From: CAYQXJ01 sp964421565
Lineage (GTDB): Bacteria > Planctomycetota > Brocadiia > SM23-32
Reading direction: 5' to 3'
DNA length: 64,000 nucleotides
NCBI GenBank assembly: GCA_964421565.1
Contig: CAYQXJ010000001.1
Coordinates: 310,001 to 374,000 of the forward strand
The notes below the pieces were generated by a model. That model made no database searches. It was not told the origin of the DNA and was given only the letters and a program-made list of their open reading frames with translations. Positions 63,453 through 64,000 of the stretch are shown here, in pieces. The position numbers and the translations under genes are program-made. Positions within the stretch are counted from its first letter, which is position 1. Every line of letters starts with the position of its first letter.

Positions 63453-64000
63453 CTAAAGGTCCTGTATTGTGGTTACGACCTTGTAGTCGACTTCATCCAG
63501 TGCGCCGTCCTTGCCGAGCTGCGCCGAGCCGAAGTGTGCGGCGCCGCATTCGATCTTGCGCCGCTCGGAGGGGCGAAGCTCCGTGCGCCAGTTCTCGCCT
63601 TTCGTCTCCGAGACCAAGTAAAGCACGGGCTGTCCGTCCTCCTCGGACCCATCCATCACGACCGCCCAGTCAGGATTGTAGTCGCCCACCGGTGTCGGTA
63701 CGGTGAACCAGCCGGGCAGCTTCACGTAGAGTCTGACGTCCTCACGTGCCTCCAGGCCCTTCACGAACTCCTTCTCGACGTCCGAGTCGCACGGGATCAG
63801 GTCGTACACTGCCTTGTCCCTGTCGACATCGGGCTCAGCAACGTAGCGGCTGAAGACCTCGACTACGTCGTCGTCCAGTATCTGCTGCATCTCATACCAC
63901 TCGTTCAGCTTCTCATAGCGTATTCCGTCCACGAGCTGGTCCATCAACTTGTCCTTCAGCACGCGCACCGCCACGCTGGCCCACTCGTGGGGATTGTCGA
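63453..64000 (-). CDS. Type III restriction endonuclease (Res) subunit, C-terminal part
   Basis: The last 182 residues of a longer protein that runs off the right edge. The end resembles the endonuclease domain of type III restriction subunits: VPTPVGDYNPDWAVVMDG carries the PD, then LYLVSETKGENWRTELRPSE gives the (E)xK part, and RKIECGAAHF matches the family tail. The helicase domain and the partner methylase would lie to the right, outside the window. The frame is open across the edge, so the GTG at 63974 is not the true start. Confidence 0.78.
   Translation of the reverse strand, partial: DNPHEWASVAVRVLKDKLMDQLVDGIRYEKLNEWYEMQQILDDDVVEVFSRYVAEPDVDRDKAVYDLIPCDSDVEKEFVKGLEAREDVRLYVKLPGWFTVPTPVGDYNPDWAVVMDGSEEDGQPVLYLVSETKGENWRTELRPSERRKIECGAAHFGSAQLGKDGALDEVDYKVVTTIQDL

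Overview
The window is a GC-rich bacterial chromosome segment with about 55 genes, mostly housekeeping, packed on both strands. No rRNA, tRNA, CRISPR array or prophage was found. The organism is inferred to be a Planctomycetota member or a close uncultured relative. The reasons are the sulfatase, Gfo/Idh/MocA dehydrogenase, FAD-oxidoreductase and sugar-isomerase complement; a signal peptidase I carrying zinc ribbons and a large insert; the NfeD/flotillin (FloA) operon; and an unusual isoleucyl-tRNA synthetase. This is a judgement from gene content, not a phylogeny.

Region by region. 1-7.4 kb: start of cysD, mfd, a DacB-type carboxypeptidase and rnr. 7.4-13.1 kb (minus strand): GH1 beta-glucosidase, a flavoprotein oxidoreductase, two tandem paralogous small secreted proteins, and a DNA topoisomerase VI subunit A without its B partner. 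13.2-28.5 kb (plus strand): mannose-1-phosphate guanylyltransferase, DUF167, ileS, sulfatase, Gfo/Idh/MocA dehydrogenase, methyltransferases, GNAT acetyltransferases, a PF07826-type IMP cyclohydrolase, a GH2 glycosidase and a hypothetical protein. 28.5-34.7 kb: gatC, rpmB, a LolC/E-type permease with a WD40 beta-propeller inserted in its periplasmic loop, a TIM-barrel sugar isomerase, another dehydrogenase and a GH5-like hydrolase. 34.8-39.1 kb: pyrD-pyrK, TauE/SafE transporter genes and a DUF374 acyltransferase. 39.6-48.9 kb: class II ribonucleotide reductase, lepA, signal peptidase I, a 91-bp IS5-like MITE, a diguanylate cyclase coupled to a 41-residue membrane peptide, an L,D-transpeptidase, a cyclodeaminase and small proteins. 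49-60.2 kb: phosphohexomutase, serA and a long operon of NfeD protease, short NfeD, FloA, a giant HEAT-repeat protein, a one-TM protein, a small protein and a MEMO protein. 60.2-64 kb: small membrane protein, glycerate kinase-thiL-tsaE operon and the C-terminal part of a type III restriction endonuclease.

Sigma70-like promoters with 16-18 bp spacers (best: TTGACA-17-TATAAT before serA) stand out against the GC-rich background and support many transcription starts. The most unusual items are the permease-propeller fusion, the orphan topoisomerase VI A subunit, the signal peptidase with inserted domain, the HEAT protein embedded in the flotillin operon, the MITE, and a 39-40 bp element present upstream of two promoters.
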